Below, one piece after another: positions 45,847-55,010 of a DNA stretch of 64,000 nt. The stretch is from Bacillota bacterium (GTDB lineage: Bacteria; Bacillota; Clostridia; Acetivibrionales; JAEXSP01). The stretch is taken from positions 47,583-111,582 of the forward strand of contig JAEXSP010000026.1 in assembly GCA_023453795.1 (NCBI GenBank). The letters are read 5' to 3'. The translations under genes and the position numbers were made by a program. The notes below the pieces were generated by a model, which ran no database searches, had not been told where the DNA came from, and was given only the letters and a program-made list of their open reading frames with translations. Positions within the stretch are counted from its first letter, which is position 1, and each line of letters starts with the position of its first letter.

Positions 45847-47931
45847 TCACTCTATTAATATGACACCGTAGTCATGCTTTTTTGCATATTGATATGCCAC
45901 CGAATCCTTATAGCAATGGATCACTGCTATTGGGGGTTCCTCCTCATCATATAAAATGGACCTCCCTATCTTTGTTACACTGGCCGGTATCGTTACTTTC
46001 TTTAGATAGTAACAGAAGGGAAATGCATAATCACCTATCGCCTGAACACCCTCTTCAAATTCAACTTCCTTCACACTGCTGGATTGAAACACCCAATTAT
46101 CAATGTATTTTACTGATCCTGGTATGGTAATCCTATTAATAATCGCTCCCTCAAATGCATAACTGACGATTCCTGTGATATTTTCGGGGATAGTAATATC
46201 TGTTTTTTTACCCTTATATGCTATCAATATTCCATCGGACAACGTGACAAAATCTCCCTTATAATTCTTAAGCCATGCGGTTCCTTTAAAAGCATCCTGC
46301 TCCACGGATATTCTATTACCGGGATAGGATACCACGGACAATCCGCTGCAGTCGGAAAAAGCTTCCATCCCGATTTTTTTTGTATTCTTTGGAATTTTTA
46401 CTTCTTTCAGCGATACACATGAACGAAATGCACCGGTTCCTATATTCTCCAAACTATCGCTTAACTTTACATCTGTTAAGGAAGAACAGGAAGAAAATGC
46501 ATCATCTTCTATAGCCTTGATGTTCTTGTCAAGATTGATTGACTTCAATCTGTTGCAATTCCAAAAAGCACCCATACCTATTTTAGTAACATTATTGCCT
46601 AATATTACTGTCTCTAGTTCCCGGCAATCGGAGAACATCCAGTTTTTAATCACATTCATCGTATCCGGAATAACAAGCCTCTTAATCTTGCTTTGTTTGA
46701 ATGCACCCTGAGCGATCACTTTCATTGTTCCGGGTATTGTTATGGTTGAGGCGCTGCCTTTATATGCGAATAAATATCCATTATTATAACCGACATAGTC
46801 ATTAGGATAATTCCTGTAAAACTTCGTTCCTGCCACAACATCCGAACCCAGAAAGGTTAAGGTGTCAGGCAATGCAATATTCTCAAGGCTTGAGCAGCCG
46901 TAAAAAGCCATACTTTCAATGGATGCAACCCCTTTTGGTATGCTTATATCCTGCAGGCTTTGGCAGTCCTGAAATGCCGATTCTTCTATCTTTTTTAAAT
47001 GCTCGGGCATTCTGACACTCTTAAGCTGTGTACACTTCTCAAAGGAATTTCGTGATATAATACTTACGCCATGAGGAATAATAATACCGGTTAATTTCCT
47101 GCACTTATAGAATGCCCGGTAATCAATGCTCTCTAACCTTTTTGGCAAGGTAACCTGTTCAAGTTCGCTGCAGCCGGCGAAGGCCTGACTTTCTATGTGC
47201 TTTATGCCGTTCGGTAATACAGCTTTCTTAAGTTTCGTACAATTCTTAAAAACACAGCCTCCCATACTTTTCATTGTTGATGGTAAAGAAATACTTTCTA
47301 GGGCGCTGCATGCATAGAACACGTTAAAGTCCATACTCTTTAGATAATCCGGCAGTATAACCTTGGATAGTGTCTTACAATTCATAAACAATCCTGTACT
47401 TAGCACCTTCAAAGCTTTTGGGAGTTTAATGCTTTTGAGGTTCTTACAATTTCGGAAGGCTTCATTTCCCAGACTATTCAGCCTGCTATCATCTTCAAAA
47501 TCTGCCTTTTCCAGTTTGCTGCAATTATAAAAAGCACTGAAGCCTATACTTTTGGCCCCCCTTGGTATATAAATGCTGCCTAGTTTACGGCAGCCTTCAA
47601 AAGCGCCATTCCCTATTGAAGTCAAACCATCCGACATTTTAATTTTTATTAGACTATTACAATCTTTGAATGCATAGTCCTTGATATGCTCCACAGAGTC
47701 GGGTATGATCACTTCTTTCATCGTGGAGTTATTGGAAAACACATTCGTCCCGATTATTTTAATTCCCTTCGGCAGGAACACCTTTTCCGAACTGCCTGTA
47801 TACTTTACCAGGACACTGTCTTTAATAACGAAATCCTTACTTTGACTACTTTTTTCACTAAGCGAAATAAATAAATATGCACAGAAAAATAATATTATTA
47901 TAAGTACAATACCAAACAGTTTGCGCTTCAT
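45847..47931 (-). CDS. BspA-like leucine-rich repeat surface protein
   Basis: A 694-residue protein with one N-terminal membrane segment (LFGIVLIIILFFCAYLFISL) acting as signal anchor, then about 22-24 LRR_5 repeats of about 23 residues (pattern I-x2-GAF-x2-C-x2-L-x2-I-x-I-P). BspA-type repeats mediate adhesion to proteins or surfaces; none is enzymatic. A repeat-interrupting segment occurs twice (NDYVGYNNGYLFAYKGSAS and GDFVTLSDGILIAYKGKK), so the protein probably arose by duplication of a larger block. No LPXTG, SLH or dockerin, so it should stay on the membrane. GAGGAG precedes the ATG. Single-gene unit. Confidence 0.9.
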   Translation of the reverse strand: MKRKLFGIVLIIILFFCAYLFISLSEKSSQSKDFVIKDSVLVKYTGSSEKVFLPKGIKIIGTNVFSNNSTMKEVIIPDSVEHIKDYAFKDCNSLIKIKMSDGLTSIGNGAFEGCRKLGSIYIPRGAKSIGFSAFYNCSKLEKADFEDDSRLNSLGNEAFRNCKNLKSIKLPKALKVLSTGLFMNCKTLSKVILPDYLKSMDFNVFYACSALESISLPSTMKSMGGCVFKNCTKLKKAVLPNGIKHIESQAFAGCSELEQVTLPKRLESIDYRAFYKCRKLTGIIIPHGVSIISRNSFEKCTQLKSVRMPEHLKKIEESAFQDCQSLQDISIPKGVASIESMAFYGCSSLENIALPDTLTFLGSDVVAGTKFYRNYPNDYVGYNNGYLFAYKGSASTITIPGTMKVIAQGAFKQSKIKRLVIPDTMNVIKNWMFSDCRELETVILGNNVTKIGMGAFWNCNRLKSINLDKNIKAIEDDAFSSCSSLTDVKLSDSLENIGTGAFRSCVSLKEVKIPKNTKKIGMEAFSDCSGLSVVSYPGNRISVEQDAFKGTAWLKNYKGDFVTLSDGILIAYKGKKTDITIPENITGIVSYAFEGAIINRITIPGSVKYIDNWVFQSSSVKEVEFEEGVQAIGDYAFPFCYYLKKVTIPASVTKIGRSILYDEEEPPIAVIHCYKDSVAYQYAKKHDYGVILIE

Positions 47932-48030
47932 CGTGTTGCTCCTCGTAAAGTCTTATTTCACGACATTTTACCATAAACATCCATGGGTTGCAATGATTAG
48001 AGTTAAGGTTGTGAATAATTATTGCCTGAA

Positions 48031-48079
48031 AAAAAATCAGACTGACAATTCATTATAAATGATGTCAGACTGATTTTTT
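48031..48079. terminator. Long hairpin terminator after the dockerin cytochrome gene
   Basis: Perfect 17-bp stem (AAAAAATCAGACTGACA / TGTCAGACTGATTTTTT); the loop itself pairs as TCATT-ATA-AATGA. A/T ends make it work on either strand. It closes the cytochrome operon. Confidence 0.88.
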
Positions 48080-48118
48080 CCTATGGATTTTTATATTCCC
48101 AGTAATTTTCAATCATTG

Positions 48119-50731
48119 TTAAAAACCCGGCTTGCTTCCGACTAATACCGCTTTCATAAGAGCAAAGTCAAGTGCATCAACTAAACCACTATCATCAACG
48201 TCTGCTGCTTTAAGCTGTTGGTCGGTAAAATCTGTCTGCAGCTTCAGCAAGTAGAGCTTCATAGTAGCGAGATCAAGTGCATCGAAAGTATTATCACCGT
48301 TCATATCTCCTTTTATATATGTTTGTGCAGACGCACCTATTTGGAGAATGTACGCCTCTAATTGGTCAATTTGCTGACTCGAAAGCTGTGATGTTTTTCC
48401 ATGTTTGTCACCAACATTTTTAGTTGTCAGTACATCACGGATTGTAGCAGCAGATCCGTCGTGCAGATATGGAGCAGTCCTCCACATTTCCTTAAGTGTT
48501 GGTGTATAATACATTCCGTCAGGATCAAGAATGTCTTTGGTACCTACATCATGAGCTTTTAAATCAGTATACATCGGGCCCGAATGGCAATATGAGCATT
48601 TTGCCTCGCTGCTTTCAAAGATTGCTTTTCCGACAGCAGCATCTGCAGTCATTGTGCCATCTTTGTTTGAATAAGGATTAGGTTCTGAAGCCAGGCTCTT
48701 GATATAAGCAGTTACATCATCCAGCTCCTGCTGGGTTGGCTCTTTAAATTTTATATATCTGAAGCCGGCTTTTATGCCAACATGGGCATCATCCCTTACC
48801 CCTCGCCACATTGCAGGAGGTGTATCAAAAACATTCAGCATCGATTTGGTATTTTTTGTATTACCTATACCGTCGTTTGGCATATCCCAATCAAGACCGT
48901 CAGCTCTGCCTTCAGGATGGCAGGATGCACAGCTCAGCCATTTCTGTGTAGTAGTTGACGCATCATAGAATATGCGTTCACCTCTTCGTTCCTGGCTTTC
49001 AATCGGTTGAACACCAAGCTTCACTGTACTTTTCAGCGTACTTCCAACTGCATCAATAAAATATACTTCTCCCGCAAAATATGCACCTACAGCAATAGTT
49101 TTACCGTCAGGAGATATTGAAATTCCCCTTGGCCCCTGACCCGGTAAGTTTATCTCTTTCAGCAAACCTGCTCCCCACAATGCTCCTAGATCATATTTCA
49201 GGTTATCCTTTTTAGTGGGATCGGCCTTGATCTGCAGCCAAATATCGGAATAAGGCTTGTCAAAACCCGCTTTTGAGCGGAATAACAAGGAGTAGTTTGA
49301 TGAACCTGTTGTGCCGCTTATTGATATTTTCCATTGCTGGCTCAAGCTTGTACTGCTGCTGTTTGTTACAATACCGGCGTTATTATCGTTCGAAGCATTA
49401 AGTACATCCATATATTTCTGACTGGACTTAACCTGAAGCTTGCAGTAGCCGTCCCCTGTATCAATTATTTTCCACTTCTGATTGTCGGAAGAAGTCTGGT
49501 CCCATTCAACCACAGCAGAATTCTCGCCTGTAGCACCGGCATTATCCAGAGCTTTGTTAGTACCTCTGTTGATAATGCTATAATAACCGTTACTGTCTGC
49601 AACCAATCGATACTGCTGGTTATTGTTTCCGTTATCATCCCATTGTACCAGCTGAGTATTGTTTGCAGAATTACCACCCGGTACGTCAACTGCTTTTCCG
49701 CTTTTCCTGTTTATTATTTTGTAGTAAGAGTTCGGATTAATTTGTGAACCGTCATCGCCGTTTATATTCCCGATTAATAGCTGATGGAGGCCATACAGGT
49801 CGATTTTAAGCACCTGATGAGTTCCTGATACGCTGACCCACATGGTTTTGCTGTCGGAGGATATTGCCAATCCCCATGGGTCTGCCGCTCCTTCCATCAT
49901 CCTGTCCAATAAAAACGTAGTATAAATATTTTTATTCGCTATATTAATTATTGTAACTGCATTTGTAATTACCCAGCCCTTTGTTATCTGGGTAGTAGGA
50001 AGCGATGTTTTACCGAATGTGTGCAGTACATAAGCCCACTTGCCGTCGGGAGAACATTTTATTCCCCTTACATTTGATGATCCCTGCGGAAGCATTATAT
50101 TTGCAGCCACATTATTGGTGCTCATGTCTATAAATGAAACCGATGAGGCATATTTGGGCTCAAATGCATTACCCGATGGCAATGCATGGCCAACTATTGC
50201 ATATTTACCGTCAACCGTTCCATCCAATAAATAGGGATAATCCTTCACAGGTATGTCCTTTTCAACTTTTCCTGATGTCAAATCAACAACTGATACCTTT
50301 TTAAGTCCAAAATCAGATACAACAAGTTTTCCGGCTACTACCGCAACCCCAAGGGGTTTGGAGCCTATTGAAAACCTTCTTGTCACAGACCCTGAGACTG
50401 CATTTACTTCAGCAACAGTTCCTGCTCCGTATTCACAAACATAGATATTTTGATTCCCGTTCCATGTAAGAGCTTTAGGCTGTCCATTCAACGGTATGAT
50501 CTTTTGTATTCCTCCATCCGATGCGTTTATTATTTCCAGTTGGGCTTTTGTTGAATCAGATACTGCAATCATACTGCCATCTGGGGAATACTCTGTATCG
50601 AAAGGTGAAAAATACGAATTATCAGCCGAATAAACATATTTACTTTCCGGAAACAGGAAACTTAGCATTGTTATAGTTAATGCTATGCACAGAATCAAGG
50701 GAATTATATTTTTAGTAATATGTCGATTCAT
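48119..50731 (-). CDS. Exported diheme cytochrome with beta-propeller, ricin-B lectin and dockerin
   Basis: An 870-residue mosaic. Signal peptide (about 1-35), seven-bladed-type YVTN/YncE beta-propeller (about 38-330, with SPDG repeats), ricin-B-like lectin (about 335-475, QW motifs NNQQYRL, SDNQKWKI and LSQQWKI), more propeller-like strands (about 480-590), then a cytochrome c peroxidase/MauG-like domain with two heme sites CASCH (601-605) and CSYCH (712-716) and the family segment APYLHDGSAATI. A type I dockerin ends it (805-870): calcium loops D809-N811-D813-D820 and D844-D846-S848-D855. The dockerin should plug it into a cellulosome; the lectin should bind sugar. AGGAG eight bases before the ATG at 50731 sets the start. 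Role in electron transfer or peroxide chemistry on plant fibre is inference. Confidence 0.88.
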   Translation of the reverse strand: MNRHITKNIIPLILCIALTITMLSFLFPESKYVYSADNSYFSPFDTEYSPDGSMIAVSDSTKAQLEIINASDGGIQKIIPLNGQPKALTWNGNQNIYVCEYGAGTVAEVNAVSGSVTRRFSIGSKPLGVAVVAGKLVVSDFGLKKVSVVDLTSGKVEKDIPVKDYPYLLDGTVDGKYAIVGHALPSGNAFEPKYASSVSFIDMSTNNVAANIMLPQGSSNVRGIKCSPDGKWAYVLHTFGKTSLPTTQITKGWVITNAVTIINIANKNIYTTFLLDRMMEGAADPWGLAISSDSKTMWVSVSGTHQVLKIDLYGLHQLLIGNINGDDGSQINPNSYYKIINRKSGKAVDVPGGNSANNTQLVQWDDNGNNNQQYRLVADSNGYYSIINRGTNKALDNAGATGENSAVVEWDQTSSDNQKWKIIDTGDGYCKLQVKSSQKYMDVLNASNDNNAGIVTNSSSTSLSQQWKISISGTTGSSNYSLLFRSKAGFDKPYSDIWLQIKADPTKKDNLKYDLGALWGAGLLKEINLPGQGPRGISISPDGKTIAVGAYFAGEVYFIDAVGSTLKSTVKLGVQPIESQERRGERIFYDASTTTQKWLSCASCHPEGRADGLDWDMPNDGIGNTKNTKSMLNVFDTPPAMWRGVRDDAHVGIKAGFRYIKFKEPTQQELDDVTAYIKSLASEPNPYSNKDGTMTADAAVGKAIFESSEAKCSYCHSGPMYTDLKAHDVGTKDILDPDGMYYTPTLKEMWRTAPYLHDGSAATIRDVLTTKNVGDKHGKTSQLSSQQIDQLEAYILQIGASAQTYIKGDMNGDNTFDALDLATMKLYLLKLQTDFTDQQLKAADVDDSGLVDALDFALMKAVLVGSKPGF

Positions 50732-50768
50732 TTTCAACACTCCTATCCATTATATTAAAGCCGATTTT

Positions 50769-52880
50769 TTAATTCAGAGACGGCTCGACCTGTTCTCCTC
50801 TAAGCTGTGCATCTATGTTCTTATAATCTCCAAAGAACGGTGCTATACCGGAATCCATCCAAACTACAAACGAGTGAAGCTCGCTTGGGGTGAGGTCTCC
50901 ATGTCCTGTCTTCAGTTTCTGATAGAGTTTCGATGCTCTGGATCCGAATTTTCCGGGTTCAGTTCTTGGGTAAACATGATCCCAGTTGGCACCGGGATAA
51001 ATAACGTCAAATAATGCAATATAGGGTTTCAAATTTATATATGAACTAAACCATTTGGTTTGCGAATCTATAGAGCCCTTTCTAAGATCAGGCACCTGTG
51101 AACCGTTGTGACACGAAATACATTTCTTATCCAAAATCGGCTGAATGAGCCTTGGAAAACTCAGAGGCCTTGTTCCCTGTGCTGCATCAGGTGTTATTGT
51201 TGATGGTGTTCTTCTTAGCGCAAGCGGAACACTTTCCGGATTTGGAGCCGCTTGACGGGCTGGTTCATGGCATCCCGAACAGAGTAAGCGTGTTTGACCC
51301 GGAACTATGTATGTATCGGACCTCATCGTCTGAACGGCCGTTCCATCCTGATCAACAGCCTGGAAGAAAACAGGTCTTCCGGCCGGCAAATAAAAGGAGG
51401 CGCTTCCATCAGACTCAACAGGTACTGTGCCTAAGAGTCCGCGTGTATTTCTTCCGGCCCATGAACTTTCTGTCCCTTCATAACTTACTATAGGATCTGT
51501 TGCCAAGGGTGTGGTCTTCGGATAGACCTGCCATATACGCAGTTCTTTAATTTTTGTACCTTCCGGGAAGGGAAGCAGTGTGTCGTAGATGTTCATTATC
51601 GATACAACTCCGTCTGGGGCCTGCCCGGTTGGCTTCGTTGAGCCCGGAATACTATTCGGCACGGTACGTGGGCGGAGTGGTATCGGACTGTAACAGGAAA
51701 TATTCGGGTCATTATATAAAAGTGATTTATTACCTTTAGTATCTATTGCGTATATGCCATAGCGCTTGTTTGCACCATCGGAATTGGCATTGGGATCATA
51801 TACACACAGAAAATAGTCTTCACTTAAGGGGTATGGAGTTCCGTATTTCTGATCGGTTGTTGCAGCTGTTTCAGTTTCAGGATACTTTGCATCAGGTGTA
51901 ATTTTAGTAATGGTGGAAAGGTTGTCATCATCCTCAACATCGGGGTCAATAACAATGAGCGGACCATAGTTTTGTGCGTGATGCGGGGCTGCTGTTGCAA
52001 CATATTTATTGGAATTGGGAATAGCCCTTAAAGAATTCTGCATCATCGGAACATTTTTCCACCACTCACTGCCTGAGTTCGGATAGTTCAAAACAAGAGC
52101 TCTTGCATCCAGACCATCCGGACTGGTTATCCATGCGGAATGCGGATGAGTTGCACCCCTGTCAACGTAGTCCCAACGTGTGTATACGATCATTCCGTTG
52201 TTATCCACACATGGACTCCATTCATTTGTTTCATGGTAGCTTATGCATCTTATATCGGTTCCATCTGCATTCATTGAATGAAGATTAAAGGTAGGAACTA
52301 TTCGCTGGTGACAGCGGCCATATCCACCCCTTCTCTCCGATATGAAAACTATTCTTCCGTCAGGAAGCCAGCGGGGATCAAAATCGTTATAATTTCCGTC
52401 AGTCAGTTGAGTAAGATTTGTCCCATCCACATTCACCTTGAAAATATGATATGTAGTGTTCACGTTCCAAACATCATAAGAATTTTGAGCGTCTGTATAG
52501 GCAAATACAATTTGTTTTGCATCGTAGCTTAAATCGAAGGAATAGAAAGCCCCGCCTGTCAGCTTCTTACCAGCATAACGCCCATTTGAACAAATAGAGT
52601 TCTGCAAAACATCGGTTACTGTCGGATTACCTGATAAAGCATTATTCAGAATATACAATCCACCGCCTTTAACCGCCGTAAAACCAAAGTTTCCATCAAT
52701 CATGTGGTTCTCAACACCGGTATATGGCTGATGTTTGGTAAAGATGATTTTGTCAAAGTCAAATACCGACTTGTCAAAAACAACACTTCCCGACTGCACA
52801 GTAGAAGTCTGAATTGACAGGATGATTGCCATCACTGCTACGATGACAATCCTACTGAATAGCTTTGATACTTTAATCAT
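50769..52880 (-). CDS. Exported beta-propeller c-type cytochrome (HzsA-like)
   Basis: A 703-residue protein with an N-terminal signal peptide (about 1-28). Residues about 90-430 form a TolB/PD40-like propeller (PRWLPDGRIVFISERRGG, SPCVDNNGMIVYTRWDY). Two heme-attachment motifs follow: CSGCH at 534-538 and CISCH at 587-591. The layout resembles the alpha subunit of hydrazine synthase and many uncharacterised homologues; nothing here suggests anammox chemistry. No dockerin or anchor after the last heme domain. GGGAGGGG precedes the ATG. It lies 27 bases after the CcmF-like gene and 37 before the dockerin cytochrome, so the three form one operon and the two cytochromes may exchange electrons. 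Confidence 0.85.
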   Translation of the reverse strand: MIKVSKLFSRIVIVAVMAIILSIQTSTVQSGSVVFDKSVFDFDKIIFTKHQPYTGVENHMIDGNFGFTAVKGGGLYILNNALSGNPTVTDVLQNSICSNGRYAGKKLTGGAFYSFDLSYDAKQIVFAYTDAQNSYDVWNVNTTYHIFKVNVDGTNLTQLTDGNYNDFDPRWLPDGRIVFISERRGGYGRCHQRIVPTFNLHSMNADGTDIRCISYHETNEWSPCVDNNGMIVYTRWDYVDRGATHPHSAWITSPDGLDARALVLNYPNSGSEWWKNVPMMQNSLRAIPNSNKYVATAAPHHAQNYGPLIVIDPDVEDDDNLSTITKITPDAKYPETETAATTDQKYGTPYPLSEDYFLCVYDPNANSDGANKRYGIYAIDTKGNKSLLYNDPNISCYSPIPLRPRTVPNSIPGSTKPTGQAPDGVVSIMNIYDTLLPFPEGTKIKELRIWQVYPKTTPLATDPIVSYEGTESSWAGRNTRGLLGTVPVESDGSASFYLPAGRPVFFQAVDQDGTAVQTMRSDTYIVPGQTRLLCSGCHEPARQAAPNPESVPLALRRTPSTITPDAAQGTRPLSFPRLIQPILDKKCISCHNGSQVPDLRKGSIDSQTKWFSSYINLKPYIALFDVIYPGANWDHVYPRTEPGKFGSRASKLYQKLKTGHGDLTPSELHSFVVWMDSGIAPFFGDYKNIDAQLRGEQVEPSLN

Positions 52881-52907
52881 TTTGACCCCTCCCGCTTTTT
52901 TCCTTAT

Positions 52908-54818
52908 TTATATAGCTTTTATATTATTTAATTTTGTATTAACCGTGCTTTTTTCTTTAAAAACATAATGCAACAATGCACCTGCAATCAATAAAAGGCT
53001 TCCAATCCAAACAAGGCTGACCCACTTTAAAACCATGACTTTTAATGTTATATTGTCATTCTCATCTATTCCTTCAAAGATTATGTATAAATCATCTCTC
53101 AGCCCTGATTTTATTACTGCCCGGGAGTGAGATATTTTCATTTTTTGATAATACGAAAGCTCGGGTTTCAATTGAAGCTTCCCTTTTGGGCCCCTTACTC
53201 CTATCACAGCAACGGCGGTAGTTTTCCCCGGTTCCTCTTTCCAGTACAGATTCCTGTATTTTACTTCATATTTGCCGACAGTAATTGTACTGTCTTTTTC
53301 CAGTGTTTTATGTGTGCTTAAAAGCATACCTCTGGAGCCTGCAAATCCAACTGTCATAATTATCAGCGCAGCATGCAAGATAAGAAATGCCATGAACCTC
53401 GGATTGGAAAGGACTTTTTTATAATTAATCACAATTTCTATAACCAGATTTACCGCAAGCATTGCACAAACAGCTATAGACAGCTTTGTAAGGAATCCGT
53501 AATCAGTAAGCAAAACCATTAAAATCAGCACTGCCAATCCGCAGGCAGCACCGGGAATCAGCAGAAGAATTTTTCCGGTAGAAAATTTGGGACAAATAGC
53601 CAGAATTAATAGCATCAAAATGCCGAAAATCCCAAAAGCATACTCATAGAAGCCGGTTGGAGTTATTGATGCATTTTTGGAGAATATTCCTCCAAACAAG
53701 GGATAAATGGTACCTCCGAAAATCAAAACAGCTATTATAATACTCAAGGTTGTAAAAACACTGTCAGGTTTCTTTAAGGTCAGGAGTATATTCCTTATCT
53801 TTAAACCTGCTTCTCTAGATCCGTTAACACCTTCCTTATATAACCGTTTAATTCTGAAATAAAAAAATATGAAAGACAGTAAAAGTGCCAGCAACACAAC
53901 GCCGAAAACAATTTTAACACCTTGGCTACTGTAAGCATGTACCGACTTTAACAAACCGCTTCTTGCAAAGTATGTTCCGATAAGCATGGTAAATACCGTC
54001 ATAAAAATTAATATAAAATTCATTCTTTTTCTGTTGTTTCCATTTCCTTTTCGGCTTAATCCATGAAGGAAAGTTGTTGCGAATAGCCAGTTAACCAGCG
54101 ATGAATTCTCTATGGTATCCCATCCCCAGTAACCTCCCCACCCAAGCTCCGTATATGCCCATATACCACCGGTAACAATTCCGGCTGTAAGTAGAATCCA
54201 TCCCCACATTGCCCATTTCCAGGCAGTACATTCATTTTCTTCAATATTATTTCTGAGGTCAAATAATTGATAACCGAATGCTATAAAGAAAAAAGAAAAT
54301 GCAATAATCACAACGGGAGGGTGAAAGACCATACCTAAACTCTGAAGGGCCGGATTGAGCCCGAAACCGTCAGTTTGCTGCGAAACGTGATTGAATGGAT
54401 TTTTTATAAAGGTTACAACAAACATAAAAAGAGTCATTACAAATAATATTACACCATATATCGTTTTGGTAGATTTCTTATCCATGTTCTTGAAATAGAC
54501 TATTATAAGCAGAACTGCAAATACAGTAGTCCAAAACAGCATTGAACCTGAGCTGCCAGACCAGAATGCCGAGATTTTATATATTAACGGAAGTGATTTT
54601 TCTGTATTATGATATACATATTCAACCGAATAATTCCCGCTCACAAGAGAATAAAATAAAAGAAGTGATGATATCACAACTCCAATACAAGCTACTATTC
54701 CAGTCAGGACTCCCAGATTTTTACTTCTTTCGTTATCCTTTTTAAAGATTATGAGAAAGAAAGCAATAAGTCCGCATGAAAAAGCAAAACGCAACATCCA
54801 TGTACCAATAAAATTCAA
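52908..54818 (-). CDS. CcmF/CcsA-type cytochrome c heme lyase
   Basis: Polytopic membrane protein of about 636 residues with some 14 membrane segments. The tryptophan-rich heme-handling (WWD) motif is WGGYWGWDTIENSSLVNW near residue 235, and the flanking conserved His residues and the C-terminal beta domain fit CcmF/NrfE. It would attach heme to the CxxCH sites of the two cytochromes encoded next. The frame opens at a GTG, but the TTG at 54818 has GGGGGG six to seven bases upstream and is preferred. CcmE, CcmH and ResB-like partners are not in this window, which is odd for a functional system I enzyme. Confidence 0.88.
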   Translation of the reverse strand: MNFIGTWMLRFAFSCGLIAFFLIIFKKDNERSKNLGVLTGIVACIGVVISSLLLFYSLVSGNYSVEYVYHNTEKSLPLIYKISAFWSGSSGSMLFWTTVFAVLLIIVYFKNMDKKSTKTIYGVILFVMTLFMFVVTFIKNPFNHVSQQTDGFGLNPALQSLGMVFHPPVVIIAFSFFFIAFGYQLFDLRNNIEENECTAWKWAMWGWILLTAGIVTGGIWAYTELGWGGYWGWDTIENSSLVNWLFATTFLHGLSRKGNGNNRKRMNFILIFMTVFTMLIGTYFARSGLLKSVHAYSSQGVKIVFGVVLLALLLSFIFFYFRIKRLYKEGVNGSREAGLKIRNILLTLKKPDSVFTTLSIIIAVLIFGGTIYPLFGGIFSKNASITPTGFYEYAFGIFGILMLLILAICPKFSTGKILLLIPGAACGLAVLILMVLLTDYGFLTKLSIAVCAMLAVNLVIEIVINYKKVLSNPRFMAFLILHAALIIMTVGFAGSRGMLLSTHKTLEKDSTITVGKYEVKYRNLYWKEEPGKTTAVAVIGVRGPKGKLQLKPELSYYQKMKISHSRAVIKSGLRDDLYIIFEGIDENDNITLKVMVLKWVSLVWIGSLLLIAGALLHYVFKEKSTVNTKLNNIKAI

Positions 54819-55010
54819 TTCAAATCCCCCCACTTAATACCAATTATCTCCAAATTCAAGCCTTTTTTTACATTTTCTACCCTTTTACAGTAATTATATA
54901 TAAAAAACCAACCCCTTACAATTGAATATCTTTGTCTAAATGTTGAAAAATCCACTAAAAAATAATCTTCATTTTCTGCAATATCTCTTCCTCCTGCAAT
55001 AAATATTTAT

